From: Artemia franciscana
Lineage: Eukaryota > Arthropoda > Branchiopoda > Anostraca > Artemiidae
Direction of reading: 5' to 3'
Assembly: GCF_032884065.1 (NCBI RefSeq)
Contig: NC_088866.1
Location: 58,177,866-58,241,865 of the forward strand
Length of the DNA: 64,000 nt
The translations under genes were made by a program, and so were the position numbers. Positions 46,789 to 58,920 of this stretch are shown in pieces. Under the pieces are notes generated by a model. That model did not search any database and was not told the DNA's origin. It was given only the letters and a program-made list of their open reading frames with translations. How positions within the stretch are numbered: position 1 is the first letter of the stretch; each line of letters starts with the position of its first letter.

Positions 46789-48344
46789 CTTCCCTTGAAC
46801 TTCCTCTTGTTATTCTTCATCTTCGTTTTCCCCCTTTTTGCTATCTTTATTTATTAGAACATTGGACAATCGGGAGTGATTCTATTTGTGTTAAGTCTGA
46901 TTTTTTTTTTTTTTTTCAAGCTGCTCGAGCTCTTGTCTCTTAATTTTCTGTGTTTTTTTAGTTGATTATTAAATCTCTTAACAAATAAATCAGTCTTTTA
47001 ATATTAATTTAATTTATCAATGCAATTTATTAATTCATTTCAGCAAAATTAAATGCAATTTCCTATTGAATAAGTGCGCTACAGTTATTGTCCTGAATAC
47101 GATTTAGGCAGCAAAATTAAATTCTTGCTTAAAACAAAATCATACATCCCGAATGACCCTTAAAAATAACAAAAAAAAAACTATTTTTGTCATCCTGGTT
47201 ATAAATAAATCAAGAAATTTATCTGAAATCTTTTTATTGATATGACAATTTATTGATAAATTACAACTTATATTCACATTACAATTAATATTACAGTTTA
47301 TGATTTGATAATGGAATTTATTAATGCATCAGATAAATCCAAAATATTATATGTCTACTCTTATTAATTTTCTTTAAATATATCGATTATAGTTTTAACA
47401 AATATCCTAAGACTCAAATTCAGAGAAATACAAACTATTATAATAAAGCAAAAATTTGATTTGGTGCCAAGAATTTGAGGAGTTAACGTTGAGTAAAGTT
47501 ATCGAAATTGAAGTATTTAAATACTTAATTTTAAAATTGAAGCATTTAACTTTAAAATCAAAGAACAAACAAAGCATAAAAAGGAGAAACACAAAGCGAA
47601 GAGATAAAACAGAAAAACTGAGATTCTGCTTTTAAAAAAGTTGTGATTCAGAAATCGGTCATTTTTTTAATTTCCCTTTAATTTATTGCCTTATGTTCTT
47701 TAATTTTCCACTTTTTAAGTTTTTTTATTTTGTTTTCTTTATAGTGAATAATTTGTTAGACAGGGGATGTAGCCATGCCGCTGCAAGGGATTTTGTTATA
47801 TCTTTTGTTGGTAAAATTAATTAATACTTTTTGTTTTTAATAAGTTCAATTAAAACGAAAAAAAATTGCGTCTTTTGTTTGCCACCGAACCAGACAACAC
47901 CAATTGCGACGGAAACGCTGATAAGGAAACCCTTTGTGTGTTCATATGTATTATGCTTGTTTAATGATTTTTTTTAATATCCCTAAAAAATCTATCAGTA
48001 TCTACCGTAATATCCAATTCTTTCAATCAATTTTGGAACCATGAATTTTCCCAATCCCTGTAAACTCAAGGGTATTACACCCAAAAAAATCTCTCCTCGA
48101 ATAAGGGAGCCGCCGGTTCTAGAATTTAAGCCACAATCTACTCCCCTGATTAAAACTGGGGCAAGAGCGAATCTGCGTCCAAATCCAGCTATTTTTTTTT
48201 CACAAACCGGTTTTCTATGTCTTGGTGACTATGATGAAGTGGCTACACGATGTTTTTAATCCAAAAAGTCTGTAAATTATCTGCAATCTTTTCAGCTATG
48301 GATAAGTTTTTGGCCATCAACATTACGGTGTAGTTTAAGCTTCG
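46422..48344. other. Intron 1 region with (AT)n
   Basis: An (AT)n tract lies at 46754-46785 and a T run at about 46902-46916. The rest is AT-rich with no supported gene; the plus frame at 48041-48259 has no recognisable domain. Confidence 0.4.
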
Positions 48345-49970
48345 TCAGACAGTTCGTGGTAACAAACTGTAATTAAGGAGCAACGCAGCTCAATAGAAGC
48401 CCAAACTCTAAAAACGGAATTTCGATATCAGTCGATATATCAAAAGAATTAGCTTACTATGCCGATTCTAAATCTATAAGATTGTTGAAGTTTAGTGTTA
48501 CTCATCAAAAACTACTAGTAATATTTGCTGGATTTTCGAAAAAGAGCGTAAACATCTTCAAAAAGTCAAAGAATCTTAATGAAAATCAAGCCATCATATT
48601 CAGGTATCAGGGAAACCTACTGTAGAAGTTTGAAGCTCCAATGTGCAAAAATGTGAAATTTTGTATTTTTTTGCCAGAAAAAAGATCGCGGATGCATTAT
48701 ATATTTTTTTGTTTGTTTTTTTCCTCCCCGGGGTGATCTCACCGAAACAAATAGTCCTAAAATGTGTGGAGAGGGCACTTTTGAGCAGAAGTTAAAACTT
48801 CTAGTTCCCCTTTTCAGTGACAAAAAAGATTTGAGGACGACTCGCCTCCTCTCAGCTCAACCCTTTTCCTCCAAAGTCGTCTGATAAAAATTTTGAGATA
48901 ATCATTTTGTTCAATATAGTTGAAAGATCCAGTGTTTATGCCTTTGAGGATAAAATTACCCCCGCAGCCTCTGCGGAAAGGTCTCTAATTCATAAAATGT
49001 GTCCTTGGTTTACTTATTGTATTTGTTATTAGGAAGTATACAGGCGTTTTTCGGGGTGGGGGATGGATTTTCTGCTGTATTGGTTTTCCGCAGAGATGAT
49101 TTTCTAGGGGGGATGTTCTGGGGGGGGGGGTAGACTTTGCTGGTGAAATTTTTCACTGGGGGATTGTTGAAATTCCTCTACACAATTCTTTTTATTTGTC
49201 TTACTTTCTCTTTGCAGACTCAACTTTAGATGTGGGAATGTTAAGAGGAATTGTCTGGGATTTGTGGGGAATTTTACCGGGTTGGAATTGTCTAGATTAT
49301 CTTTCCGTAGGGGTGAGAATTATCAACCGGATCAATTCTCAATGAGGGAGCTTTTGCGTGATAAAGACTCCAGGAAAATTTTCTGCAGAAGCAACTTTTT
49401 TTTCGGGGTCGGGCGGATTTGCGGGAAAACTTTTCGACGAAAGAAGAAATTTGTGCCATAATTTAAAAATCAATCATAAATTAAAGTTTTTCAGATCTAA
49501 GTGCTCTAAGAAAAAATTTCACCCGGAATTTCACCTGGCAAAAAATTTGCCAGGGGGATGAGTAGTTTTTCATGGATGGGAGCTGGATCTCCAGAAATTA
49601 TTTAAAAATGGTCAGAAGTTAAATATGGAAAGACATGTTTTTTCACATAAAAGTAAGGATCAACATCAAGACTTAAGACGAGCAAATTTATTACGTATAT
49701 GAGGGGGGTTGTCTTCTCCTCAATACCTTGCTCTTTACGCTAAAGTTTACTTTTTGACCCAATTCCTTAACAGCGATTCCTGAAATACAAGGGTTTTTAA
49801 TTGTTTTTTTAATTAAAATAATAAGAAACTTTTTTGAAAAGCCCCTTAAACTTTAGCATGAAGAGGGAGGTGTTGAGGGGGGGGCAACACTCCTAATAAA
49901 TGTAATAATTTTTGTGCGTCTAAAGTTCTGACGTTGCTCCTTACTTTCAGCTGAAAAAACTTCTATTTTT
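48345..49970 (-). repeat. Family A repeat, old diverged inverted copy
   Basis: It starts CAGACAGTTCGTGGTAACAA and ends with the hairpin at about 49640-49970 (CTTTACGCTAAAGTTT ... AAACTTTAGCATGAAGAG). The middle (49020-49560) is replaced or expanded by GGGGATTTTC-type units resembling the family B G-rich minisatellite. More diverged than the other copies. Confidence 0.75.
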
Positions 49971-51530
49971 GTTTTGTTTTCATTAATTAATATGGCACGC
50001 CCGTATTAATAAGAGACTAATAAATGCCTGCATAATGAAAGCCATAAATAAAGACACCTGTGTAATAAAAATATGTACTGAAACATAATTCACACTTCTA
50101 TTCATCAAATCCATTTACATGGATTTTTACAGCTTCTTCAGTGGGTAAATACGTGATGAAACTACAAGAGGCTTTTGCCTTTTCGCATATGGAACAAATT
50201 CATGTGTTCTGTACTTTCCATGTTAAAAAGTATACTTTGACACAATTAGAGTATTTTTTTTTGAAATATTTTAGCAAACTAGTCAGATTATTTCTTCAGT
50301 GTATGTCAGAAACCCGTCTTCCTTTTTTACGCCTTTTCACTGTATCAGATTTTGAGCCAGAAAAAAGAACGCATGACTGGATTAATCTTTTTGAATTAGA
50401 TCTTGAGCCAGTAGAAAGGACGACAATTTTTTAGTTTTTTCTATTTCTAATTTTCTATTTCTATATGGTTTTCTATTGCGTACATTGCACTTGGCAGTAC
50501 TAGTAAGGTCTGGCTGGGTAAAAATGCTTGCTTAAAAAAGTCACATGCTCAAAACTTGAGCCCTCCCCCGACTTTTTATAACCATTTATTTCACGCAATA
50601 ATCCCTGGACAACCCAACTGAAGAATAATGAAGAAAATATCTGAAAGGACTTTTTCAAGGAATATACAAAAAATACTATTTTTCATAGTGGTTAGAGTAA
50701 GAAACTGTTCTAAACTTCTAATACGCAGTGGTCGAAAAACGTTTTCAGGGCAATTCCAAATTTCGTCAATGTTGTCATGTAGAATCGTGAAAACGAATAA
50801 GCAAAACTATTCAGTTAAATTCGAAAAAAGGTTTTTGTCCGTAAAAATTAAAACATTTTTTTTTCTTTTGTTTATTTTTCACTTATTTTTTCTTTTTACA
50901 ACAATGGTCAAAATTTGTAACTTGCAGCCCCTCCCCCAGGGACTGTGGGGGATTTAGTGGTCCCAAAAGAATTTCCTTAGTCCATTAAGTCTAAACGTCA
51001 TTTTTTGGGAAACCAAACGTTTATTAAAAAGCCAAAAACACCTTAGCTTATATAATAAGGACTATAGTTCATAATGAAAAAAGAGACAGGTCGAGTAGAC
51101 TTGCACATTTTAGAGAATTTTGAGACATCTCTGTAGATAATTCGTCTCTTGTAGGTCTAATGGTACGAGTAAACTAAAAGGGATAAGCAGCATAAGCTAA
51201 TTTATATGATATATGGGTGAAGGTTCCAACCCAATTATCATCAGCAAATGTAAAAGTGAGTCTCAAATATTCAAATTCCGGCCGTTTTAAAATAATAAAA
51301 AATCATAGAATAACTCAAACTTTCACCCTCGTTTAAGTTTTTGATTTGTTTCCAGAATTATCGAATGTATAATTATTCTGTAAGGCTGGTCAAAACGATA
51401 AACTAGTCTAAGTTTTGGTATAGGAGTTTCGGGAGGGGGTCTGTAGGATTTTTTCCAGGGATGAAAAACTCGTCTTTCGTCAGCGAATACTCTGATGTTA
51501 CGACACAAAATTCAAAAGACGTCACGCAGC
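49971..51530. other. Intron 1 region
   Basis: A fragment of the family A middle lies at 50905-50955 (AACTTGCAGCCCCTCCCCCA, then GACTGTGGGGGATT). The frame at 50141-50434 starts at GTG and shows no domain. No gene is called. Confidence 0.35.
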
Positions 51531-52900
51531 CTCCTTTCCCTTGCTAAATCCATCAAATTACCACCCTATTTCTATTTTGTCAGTGTTTTATAAAATATTT
51601 TAGAAGGCAATTCATAAAAGGTTTTATGATTTTCTTAAACCATCTAATTTCTTGACAAATTCCCAATTTGGTTTTACGTCTAGACACGACACTGAACACA
51701 CTATCTTGTTCTCGTCCAATATATTCATGAATGCTTAAACAGAGGTGAAATTCTAGCAACAATATATTTCAGATTTTAAAAAAGCATTCAATACAATATC
51801 CCATTTTATTCTTTTTTGTAAATTGGATAATTGTACACGAACCGGCATTGGATCTAGTTGAATCTTGATCAGAAGCAACAAAGAGATGGAGGCAATTTCC
51901 TTTTTCCACCTGTTCCTCAGTCCTCGAAGGTTTGGGTACCTCAGGACTCTGTCCTAGGTCCTCTGCTTTTTCTGATTTTTATAAATGATCTTCATCGAGA
52001 ATTGACAATCCCATATCTCAACACACATTTTGCTTTCTGAGAGGAATGACGAGGAGTTGGAGGCAAAACTAGATATTGCATCGTCTGATGTTCTTGATTG
52101 GTGTTCTTTACATTTTATTGCTTTGAATTTATCAAAAACTAATTTCATAATTTACGGAAGAAAGTCAAATATCTGCCATCGTATTACCCGAGTTAGTTCT
52201 TCAAAGTATATATTATCAGTATATCCGGTAAAAACAATACAGTACCTTGGACTTTTTGATTTTGATTGACGAAAACTTATCTTTTAAAACACACATTTAA
52301 AATCTACGCTTAAGGATTTCAAGGTATGTTGGTTTAGTGCCAAGTTTGAAATAGTCAGAGCGCCAGATTCTGTATCTCGCTTATTTCGATTAGTACCCAT
52401 GCCGGAAGGTACAAAAATTTTAATGGTGGATCCCATCGTAGTCGACCATGCTGAAAACGAATATCGTAGGGCGCATGTTCGCTGTTGGGGCGTTTCTGAG
52501 ATATAGGCCGAAAACACCAAATGTGGCCTATAATGGGGCTCGACGATTCTATATTTTTTTTTTTTTTTTACAGATAAGATTGGTCAAATCCAGCGTACTC
52601 TTACATCAATAGAAAGAAGAGACTTGAGGCTACATGAATACGATTTTTTCTGTAAAAAAAATAAACGGCGAACATGCGCCCTACGATATTCGTTTTCAGC
52701 ATGCTCGACTACCCTAAGATCTGTCCTCAGCATTTTTGTACCTTCCGGCATGGGTGGGTGCACGATACAGAATCTGGCGCTCTGACTAAAACGTTATTTG
52801 CTCTACTCTGCTTTACGATGCATTTATTTTGCTCTGATTCAGTCTAATATTGGTTATTGTATACTTATACTTATATACATACGTCTAGTATACTTATATA
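51531..52900 (+). pseudogene. Dead LINE reverse-transcriptase region, split by a foldback element
   Basis: Translation in shifting frames shows NYHPISILSVFYKIF (about 51554), NSQFGFTSRHDTEHT (about 51660), a KKAFNTISH block (about 51780), a PQDSVLGPLLFLIFINDLH box (about 51936), DWCSLHFIALNLSKTNFI (about 52098) and KTIQYLGL. After the insertion at 52352-52788 it continues with an LYSAL...YFALIQSNIGYC block. The family is Jockey/CR1-like. It has many stops and frameshifts; the YADD box is not evident. It is 5'- and 3'-truncated. Confidence 0.8.
52352..52788. mobile_element. Foldback/MITE element, 437 bp, inserted in the dead LINE
   Basis: Inverted arms of about 125 bp (52352-52482 and 52668-52788) begin TAGTCAGAGCGCCAGATTCT and its complement. 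They include ATGCCGGAAGGTACAAAAAT and AAAACGAATATCGTAGGGCG. AAA flanks both ends and may be a 3-bp target duplication. The LINE protein reads on correctly across the two flanks, so the element is a clean insertion. No ORF of its own is recognised. Confidence 0.85.
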
Positions 52901-54220
52901 CACTTAAAAGCCACAACGCCTACAGATTTTACAAAATAAAAACGTAATAATGCTAAAAAAAATTCCATCACCTATTGCACTTCCAAATAAGTCTTCTACA
53001 GTATCCTCGTATGCTAATCTAGATATACTTTTAATTTCTCAACAATTTACTTTTGGAGCAATTCTTTTCAAATCCTGTGACATTAAGAAATTACTACCAT
53101 ATTACCTCAATCAAAGTTTGTTCTCCCAGTCACAAGATTTACATAATTATAACACCCAGCAAAAAAAAGAGTATAATGATTTGTGGTTTTTCTTTTTCCT
53201 TTTTGTGGGTGTTTGCGTTTTCAATTCCCTTTTTGTGGATGTTTTTCCTTCCTCTGAGTTATTCAAATGTTATCGTTCTAATTACTTTTGACGGATAGCC
53301 CTACTGAATTTAGAAATCGTTGATATATATTTCGTATATATTATCGATCTCATATAGCCTATGAATTGTATTATTTAGAATTTTGGTTTAAATAAAAATT
53401 AAAGAGAAACTGAAATTAAAATTAAGGATTAGAAAAAAAAATTATGGCAGAAAACTGCGTATTTCAAGAAAATAGTTTATATTTTTAAACATGGCCTTGA
53501 TACATAAAATTAAAAAAAGATATTTATTTGTCTATGAGTTAAAATTACAACAGTATTTTTCATCCGAATAACTATTTAAAGTTACTTTTTAAAAGGATAA
53601 AGTTTAAGTTGAGGGGCTTTCTACTATCTTGAAAAGTAGCTTAGGTGACTGAAACTATCAGTAATGAATTGAGTATCTAAAATACCCCTTGAGAAGAAAT
53701 TATCAAGCTACTATCTCTAGCTTCTTCTTTCTACGGCTGAGAAATCCCATAGATGACAAGTGTGTACGTATATAAATTCTGACAAACAATAAAAAACAGG
53801 TTACTTTAATTATAGTTGTTTAGTCTCTTTTCCATCGGCTCTAGTTCTTGAAATTGCAATTCCTTTTATTCCAGCAGGATTTTAAGAGATAACAAGGGTT
53901 CTTTGCCCCGAAACTAAGGATTAAATTTACAAATCATTAGAACTCTGTAAATTAGTATTGTGCAAAGGTATGAGGCTCAAAACACTTTCCTTGTGCCTCT
54001 TTTGAGCAGTAAATCTATTTTTTTAAGGTTTCCCTTTTATAACACAAAGATTGTAAAGGCTCGATACCCTTTGGAGGTGAAAGGGTGGAGGTAAATACTT
54101 AAAACTGTCTTCCCACGGGATTATTGAGGCTCTGTATTCATTCTTGAGTTTCATTAACATTCATCACCTTTTCCCAAAATAAACAAAAGCCCCAAATTTA
54201 AAATTTTACATTTAAAAGCT
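52901..54220. other. Intron 1 region
   Basis: No gene. A segment at about 53565-53605 (TCATCCGAATAACTATTT...) recurs at about 54429-54465 and, more weakly, at 54975-55010, so this area takes part in the local duplications around exon 1. Confidence 0.4.
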
Positions 54221-54315
54221 GAATCAGTGAAATAGCTCAAGGTAAAATGTTATATCCAAATCTCAAATTTACCGTTTGTGTTAACTGTCGCAGCAAATCC
54301 GACATTCCATCTACA
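54221..54315 (-). pseudogene. Duplicated end of exon 1 plus donor (copy 1)
   Basis: The minus strand reads DGMSDLLRQLTQT followed by GTAAAT. It matches the last 13 codons of exon 1 (DGTSDLLRQLTQV/GTAAAT) and about 40 bp of the following intron. The frame and the donor are intact. Upstream there is only a weak acceptor (ACTAACTGTAG) and no signal-peptide part. Confidence 0.65.
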
Positions 54316-54464
54316 GTTAGTTTGTTTTAATTAATATTTGTTTTTAAAAAGTTAGATACTGCTAGGGTACATTAATTTTAAGAAAGCGTTTTAATCGCTT
54401 GTAACTCGAAATGCCAACCGTGCTTTCTCATCCGAATAACCATTTTAAGTTGTTTTTAAAAAGT

Positions 54465-54558
54465 AGCGTCAATGAAGCAGCTCAAGGTAAAACGTTATTT
54501 CAAGATCTCTTACTTGCCGTCTGGGTCAATTGTCGCAAATCCAACGTCCCATCCATAT
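54465..54558 (-). pseudogene. Duplicated end of exon 1 plus donor (copy 2, decayed)
   Basis: Homologous to 55497-55597: it reads DGTLDLRQLTQT with one codon deleted. The donor is altered to GCAAGT, and the former intron part, AACGTTTTACCTTGAGCTGC, is kept. The SINE at 54637 sits just upstream. Confidence 0.65.
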
Positions 54559-54626
54559 TTTGTTTTAGTTTATATTCCCTTTAGAAAACGTAAGTATGGT
54601 CCTGATTCATTAACTTTAAAAAGGAC

Positions 54627-54636
54627 CCTGAAAGTC
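54627..54636 (+). repeat. SINE target-site duplication, left
   Basis: CCTGAAAGTC, identical to 54956-54965. Confidence 0.85.
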
Positions 54637-54955
54637 TTCTTCCTTCCTAGCCAAGTGGATTGGTTCGCTGGATTTATGAACCTTTGTCCGAGAGGACGAG
54701 GATTCGAATCCCAGTGTACCCAATTATTTGTTTTGGGACGGGAGTCAGTGGCGTGAGTCTGTAAGCTCAGCCAGAGTCGACCCAGCTCTAAATGGGTACC
54801 TGGAGAAACCTGGGGAAGGTAAACAGGAAGGTTGTGCAAAAGCACTGGATGACTGGCCCTCATCCCCCCCCATTACACTTCCTGGGTGAAGGGTCTTCAG
54901 ACGGAGATACAGCACCACCGGTTCGGACCTTAATGGCCTAGTGCCGCATCCTTTA
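54637..54955 (+). mobile_element. tRNA-derived SINE, 319 bp, flanked by a 10-bp target duplication
   Basis: The head has an RNA polymerase III A box TAGCCAAGTGG (54648-54658), a perfect match to the consensus, and a B box GGATTCGAATCC (54700-54711). Both have tRNA-like spacing, as in a Ser/Leu-type head. A 240-bp tRNA-unrelated body follows (GTCGACCCAGCTCTAAATGG, TACCTGGAGAAACCTGGGGA). The end is non-poly(A), CCGCATCCTTTA. Perfect CCTGAAAGTC repeats on both sides fix the boundaries and show retroposition, presumably driven by a LINE partner. The acceptor stem does not pair, so it is not a working tRNA gene. Confidence 0.85.
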
Positions 54956-54965
54956 CCTGAAAGTC
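54956..54965 (+). repeat. SINE target-site duplication, right
   Basis: CCTGAAAGTC, identical to 54627-54636. Confidence 0.85.
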
Positions 54966-55550
54966 CGTACTTTTTCCTCTGAATAACTTATCAAAGTAAA
55001 CTAGCTTCAATTTCAACAGGGACTGGCTTTAGGGGAATGTGTTCCCCCAGAGGTTCGAAGATTGAATAATTTGAGGGGCGAGAAAGACGGTACTTGTGTA
55101 TTATACCGAAAACACCTAAGAAGCGAAGTTAGGTTAATCTTAATGAAAAATATGCCAAAATATGATGAAAATATAATACTTTAGCAACAAAACTACGGAA
55201 ACTGCAACAAAAGAATTATGTAAAGCAGGTCACCCAGAACGTATTATACTAACTATTTAACCTAACCACCTCTATATATTAAATATTTTATTAAAATATA
55301 CCTGCATCGGAGTTTTTATTAGGGAGATTAAGCTCTATAATTATAACCGATTGCAGGCAGACAAACTGGTTTTACTCAGATCAAACAAAGTAAAATTCTA
55401 GTGTGTGTTCAGGAAAATACACAAATACCAAAAATACTGATGGGGAGCCAAATTGTTGCTGATGCCCCGGAAAAATTAATTCTTTATCCGCCCCCCAGCG
55501 TCAATGAAGCAGCTGAAGGTAAAACGTTATTTACAATATTTTTCATTTAC

Positions 55551-55712
55551 CACTTGTGTTAACTGCCGGAGCAAATCGGACGTTCCATCTATATCCTGTG
55601 GTTCCGGGTATCCATCTACTAATTGCTGACGGTTATTTCTTCCTTCTATCCTTCCCGTTACTAACAACAATAAAACTAACAAACTAATATTTTTCACCAT
55701 TGTGTTAGCCAT
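55551..55712 (-). CDS. Exon 1: signal peptide and N-terminus of the split gene
   Basis: The minus-strand ATG at 55712 (or the fifth codon, also ATG) opens a typical secretion signal: MANTMVKN then ISLLVLLLLVTGRIEG. A short polar stretch with YPEPQ and DGTSDLLRQLTQV follows. The donor GTG/GTAAAT after 55551 leaves 54 codons in phase 0, matching exon 2. Without splicing the frame stops seven codons later (NEKYCK). Just upstream, TTTACATTTAG could be the acceptor of a 5'-UTR intron. Link to exon 2 is by phase, strand and order only, over an 11.5-kb intron. Two partial duplicates of its 3' end lie downstream. Confidence 0.6.
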
Positions 55713-56180
55713 CAGATCAGCAACTAAATGTAAATTTAAGAGAAGCTTTATTAGTTTTTTTAACAGGAAACAGTTGCGCCTTGCTTACAACTTCGCGAGA
55801 TCAGTCTCATGGCTGAGTGATTAGCTATTATTAATGGCATTAGTCTAATTTGAAAAGAAATTAATTCAAAGCTCGTGATAAAATGTGAGAGAAAAAATTA
55901 GCTTAATAAATTTCGTGCCATGCTGGTAGAATCCAATCTACTATGACAGTAAAATGAAAGAAGTGAATCACATACAAAGGGATTATTCTCGGGTGGGGGG
56001 GGGGAGCTTAAATAAACATTCAGAATAGGCGGACTATAAGAAAAAAATACGGGGGAAATCTTCATCTTTTTGTGGCATGCGAGGTTGTAGCTAAATTAAA
56101 AGGTGTATTTTTCATTTTTAAACTTAAATTGCATTCTTCATGTTTCTTAGTAATTAAAAAACACTGAAGAATCTAATGCA
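55713..56180. other. Upstream region of the minus-strand gene
   Basis: AT-rich. No TATA box or start site can be assigned. A G run is at 55996-56006. Confidence 0.3.
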
Positions 56181-58920
56181 GTGGCGCCAATTTTCGGAAA
56201 GTAGAGGTAGAGGGGACTGAAGTTATTTTTTTTTATTCGAAAGAGGGAGGAAATTTTTTGTTGCTTCAATTTTCAATGAGAATACTAAAACAGGCGTTTC
56301 TATTGAATATTTGTCAAAAGTCTCTTTAAACTTTTCAAAGTCCAAAGAGGGGGATCAAAAAGTTGTGAGGGCGACCATCCCTCACGCTCTCTTTTCCCTT
56401 ATTTGACACCCTCAGTTGGCCGTATATCTGGCTAAAAAAGTTAGCACATATAGCTTGTCATTGACTTAATGGCTTTGTCGTGACTTTCCCCCAGGGGTGA
56501 ATCTAGAGCAAAATCGTGGGGGAGGCCCAATGTGTCAAAAGTGCCAATAATTGAACAAATTGACCAATTCATTATAAAATGAAGAGTAAAAAAAAGAATA
56601 AAACAAGGAATGAGGGTGCCAGAAAAAATCTTTGGGGGATACCCCGCCCACCCCGTCCCCTGTATCCACTACTATTTTCCCCTCTAAAATACTCTCAACA
56701 TGCAGAGCATCAAACTTTGTAAAACCGTTCTAAGAATAAGCGCTCAATTTCAACCAGTTTTAACTTAATCGTGTTGGTGGGAGCGAAAGGGGCTCTACTT
56801 CCTAAGGACAAATTTGAGAAGAAAACAATCTTTGAGCGTAATTTAAAAGCCATTAAAACAAAAAAAGGGCTAAACTTAACACATCATAGAGGTTAAATGC
56901 TGTTTCCATGAACGCACTTCTGAGCGTGGCTGGTTATCATTTACTGTGCCTAGACCATAAGTCCCATTGGAACTTATGGTGCACCAGAGTTCTGGCGGTT
57001 CAGAGATAAAAATTATTTCCCCTCTTCCTCCTCAACCCAACACAGAAATTTTAGTCCTCTTGCCACGTCTTTCCATTCCGTTCCCCAATAGTAACTTAAG
57101 TTTCAACTTTAAACCCCAAGCTGTTCTCAAGATATTGCAGATACACAATTCTGATATCACAAGAGCTCCTAGCTGATCGAAAAAAAAATGTCTGCCTTTT
57201 CTACCATAAGCTACCCTTGAATATTAGGTAATTTAAAAATAAAGGGACATTGTCCTGTGGCTGCGGGGCTGCTACCGACCATGAAGGCCCCACATATGAG
57301 ACCTTTCAATATTTTTGAACAAAATGACCGTCAAAGTTTTGATAGGCAGGCGAAAATTGGGAGATGGGGAGCAGAAAAGGCTACAAGAGAGTTCTGATGC
57401 CCCTCCCTTTTAACCCTATGGCCATAGAATTTGCAATTCTAATTAAATGAAACTCTCCAAAGTTTTTACGACAACATTTTCAATACGAAGCGGCCGGGGC
57501 AAATTTTTTTCGTTCTGTCCGGTCCTTTGTTGGGCACAGTTTTAGATAGAACTATTTTTTCTATTCTTTGTTCAGCATTGTCCTCTCAGCCTGAGGATTC
57601 AAATATACAGGTTTTGAACTAATCAAGAAAAAAGTTTTGGGGTCTTTTTGAGCCCCACGGTGGGGGGAGGACGTGCCCATAAATATGTTTCTATACATGA
57701 AGCGCCTCTTGGCCAATAGTGTTATGACTTATGACTGGAAGTTTCAAACTGATCAAGGAAAAAAAGGCGTTTGGCCTGTTTTTGGGACCCATACCTCCTC
57801 CTACGTAGAAAGATCAATCGTTTTTGCCTAGTGACCTTTCCCTAAAAGATACGAATCAATCACACAAACAATACCAAACAAGCCCCCTTATTCCCGTTAT
57901 AAGGCTTGTGTGTAAACGTTAGGCAATTTGTAATATTTATGGCCTTTATCCAAAGGGCTTTTGGGTAAAAGAATCCCTGGAGATCGTTAGACTATTCGGA
58001 ACAAGTCGGCTGCATTAAATAAACCCCCTCCCAAATTTATAATGACCTCACTTACATTGAATATGGCTCGAAAAAATCGTTTTGGTCCTTTTCTGGCTCG
58101 TTTGGAGAGGATTTTTTTTTTAATTGTCCTTCTAAATTTAAGTTCCCTTTGCCTAAGAACTGAAGGATATAATTTTAAAGTGGACCATAAATTTGGTTGT
58201 CCCCTTTTCGGCTCTCTTTTTTAAATGTGGGGGGCTCTGCCCCAGATTTTTCACTATAGGCTATTCTTGGCTTAGGGACCTTTAATTTTAATTTTTAAAT
58301 TGATCAGGAACAATAAATACCAGAAAAGAGAAGTTTACTACCAATCACACACCCAACATCAAACAAGCCCCCATTTTTGTTGATGAAACATATGTTGTTG
58401 AAACATTTATCTATTTGTATTTTTACAGCTGTTTACTTAGGGCCGGGGGGATCATGTCATCTTAAGAGGTATACTCACTGGTTCCTTTGTCTGTTTAAAA
58501 AAAACCCGGCTATCCCAAAATTTTGATCAAACGTCTTTAGAAGTTAAGGGGGTTGGTCTAGAAAAAAGGGCAAGAGAGGGGTGTTGTTTACCCTTTAACG
58601 CTTTTGACTTAGGAAAGGAGCACTAGAAGTTTCAATTTTCAATCTAATGAGCCCCTTGAAAGTTATTACGACCATGCCATCCATACGAATTGGCCCTGTG
58701 AACAAAAAATGCATCGATGACTTATTGATCTTTACTACAGTTTTCATTACAATTTTGTCCCTGATCTTGTTCCAAAGTTCATATTCACTTATGTACTATA
58801 GGAATAAAGCTCTAATTCCGCTAGAAATCTGCCTTTTTAAAGGTTTATGCTCCTTGTGCAATTTTCTGGTAGGTTCTTTTTCTGCTACCCTACGGCTTTA
58901 ATATTTCAACATATGACAAC
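56181..58920. repeat. Old, degenerate repeat region related to the family A middle
   Basis: Several blocks recall family A (CAAAATGACCGTCAAAGTTTTGAT at about 57318, CCCAAAATTTTGATCAAACG at about 58513, GGAGCACTAGAAGTTTCAAT at about 58617). A segment with CAATCACAC...CAAACAAGCCCCC occurs at about 57858 and 58342 (period about 485 bp). G/C-rich mononucleotide patches are common. The frames at 58042-58224 and 58647-58901 have no recognised domain. Confidence 0.45.

Noticed and set aside
51225-51250. Further CTGATGA motif on the minus strand
   Set aside because: No stem and no GAAA follow; a heptamer is expected by chance at this sequence length.
54641-54722. Possible functional tRNA gene
   Set aside because: A and B boxes are present, but the acceptor arm does not pair, and the unit continues into a body flanked by a 10-bp target duplication, so it is a SINE head.
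55530-55712. Stand-alone 61-residue neuropeptide precursor (NPY/NPF-like, because of YPEP and a Y near the end)
   Set aside because: No amidation or cleavage site follows, and a donor GTG/GTAAAT seven codons before the stop joins in phase to exon 2; exon 1 of the larger gene explains it better.
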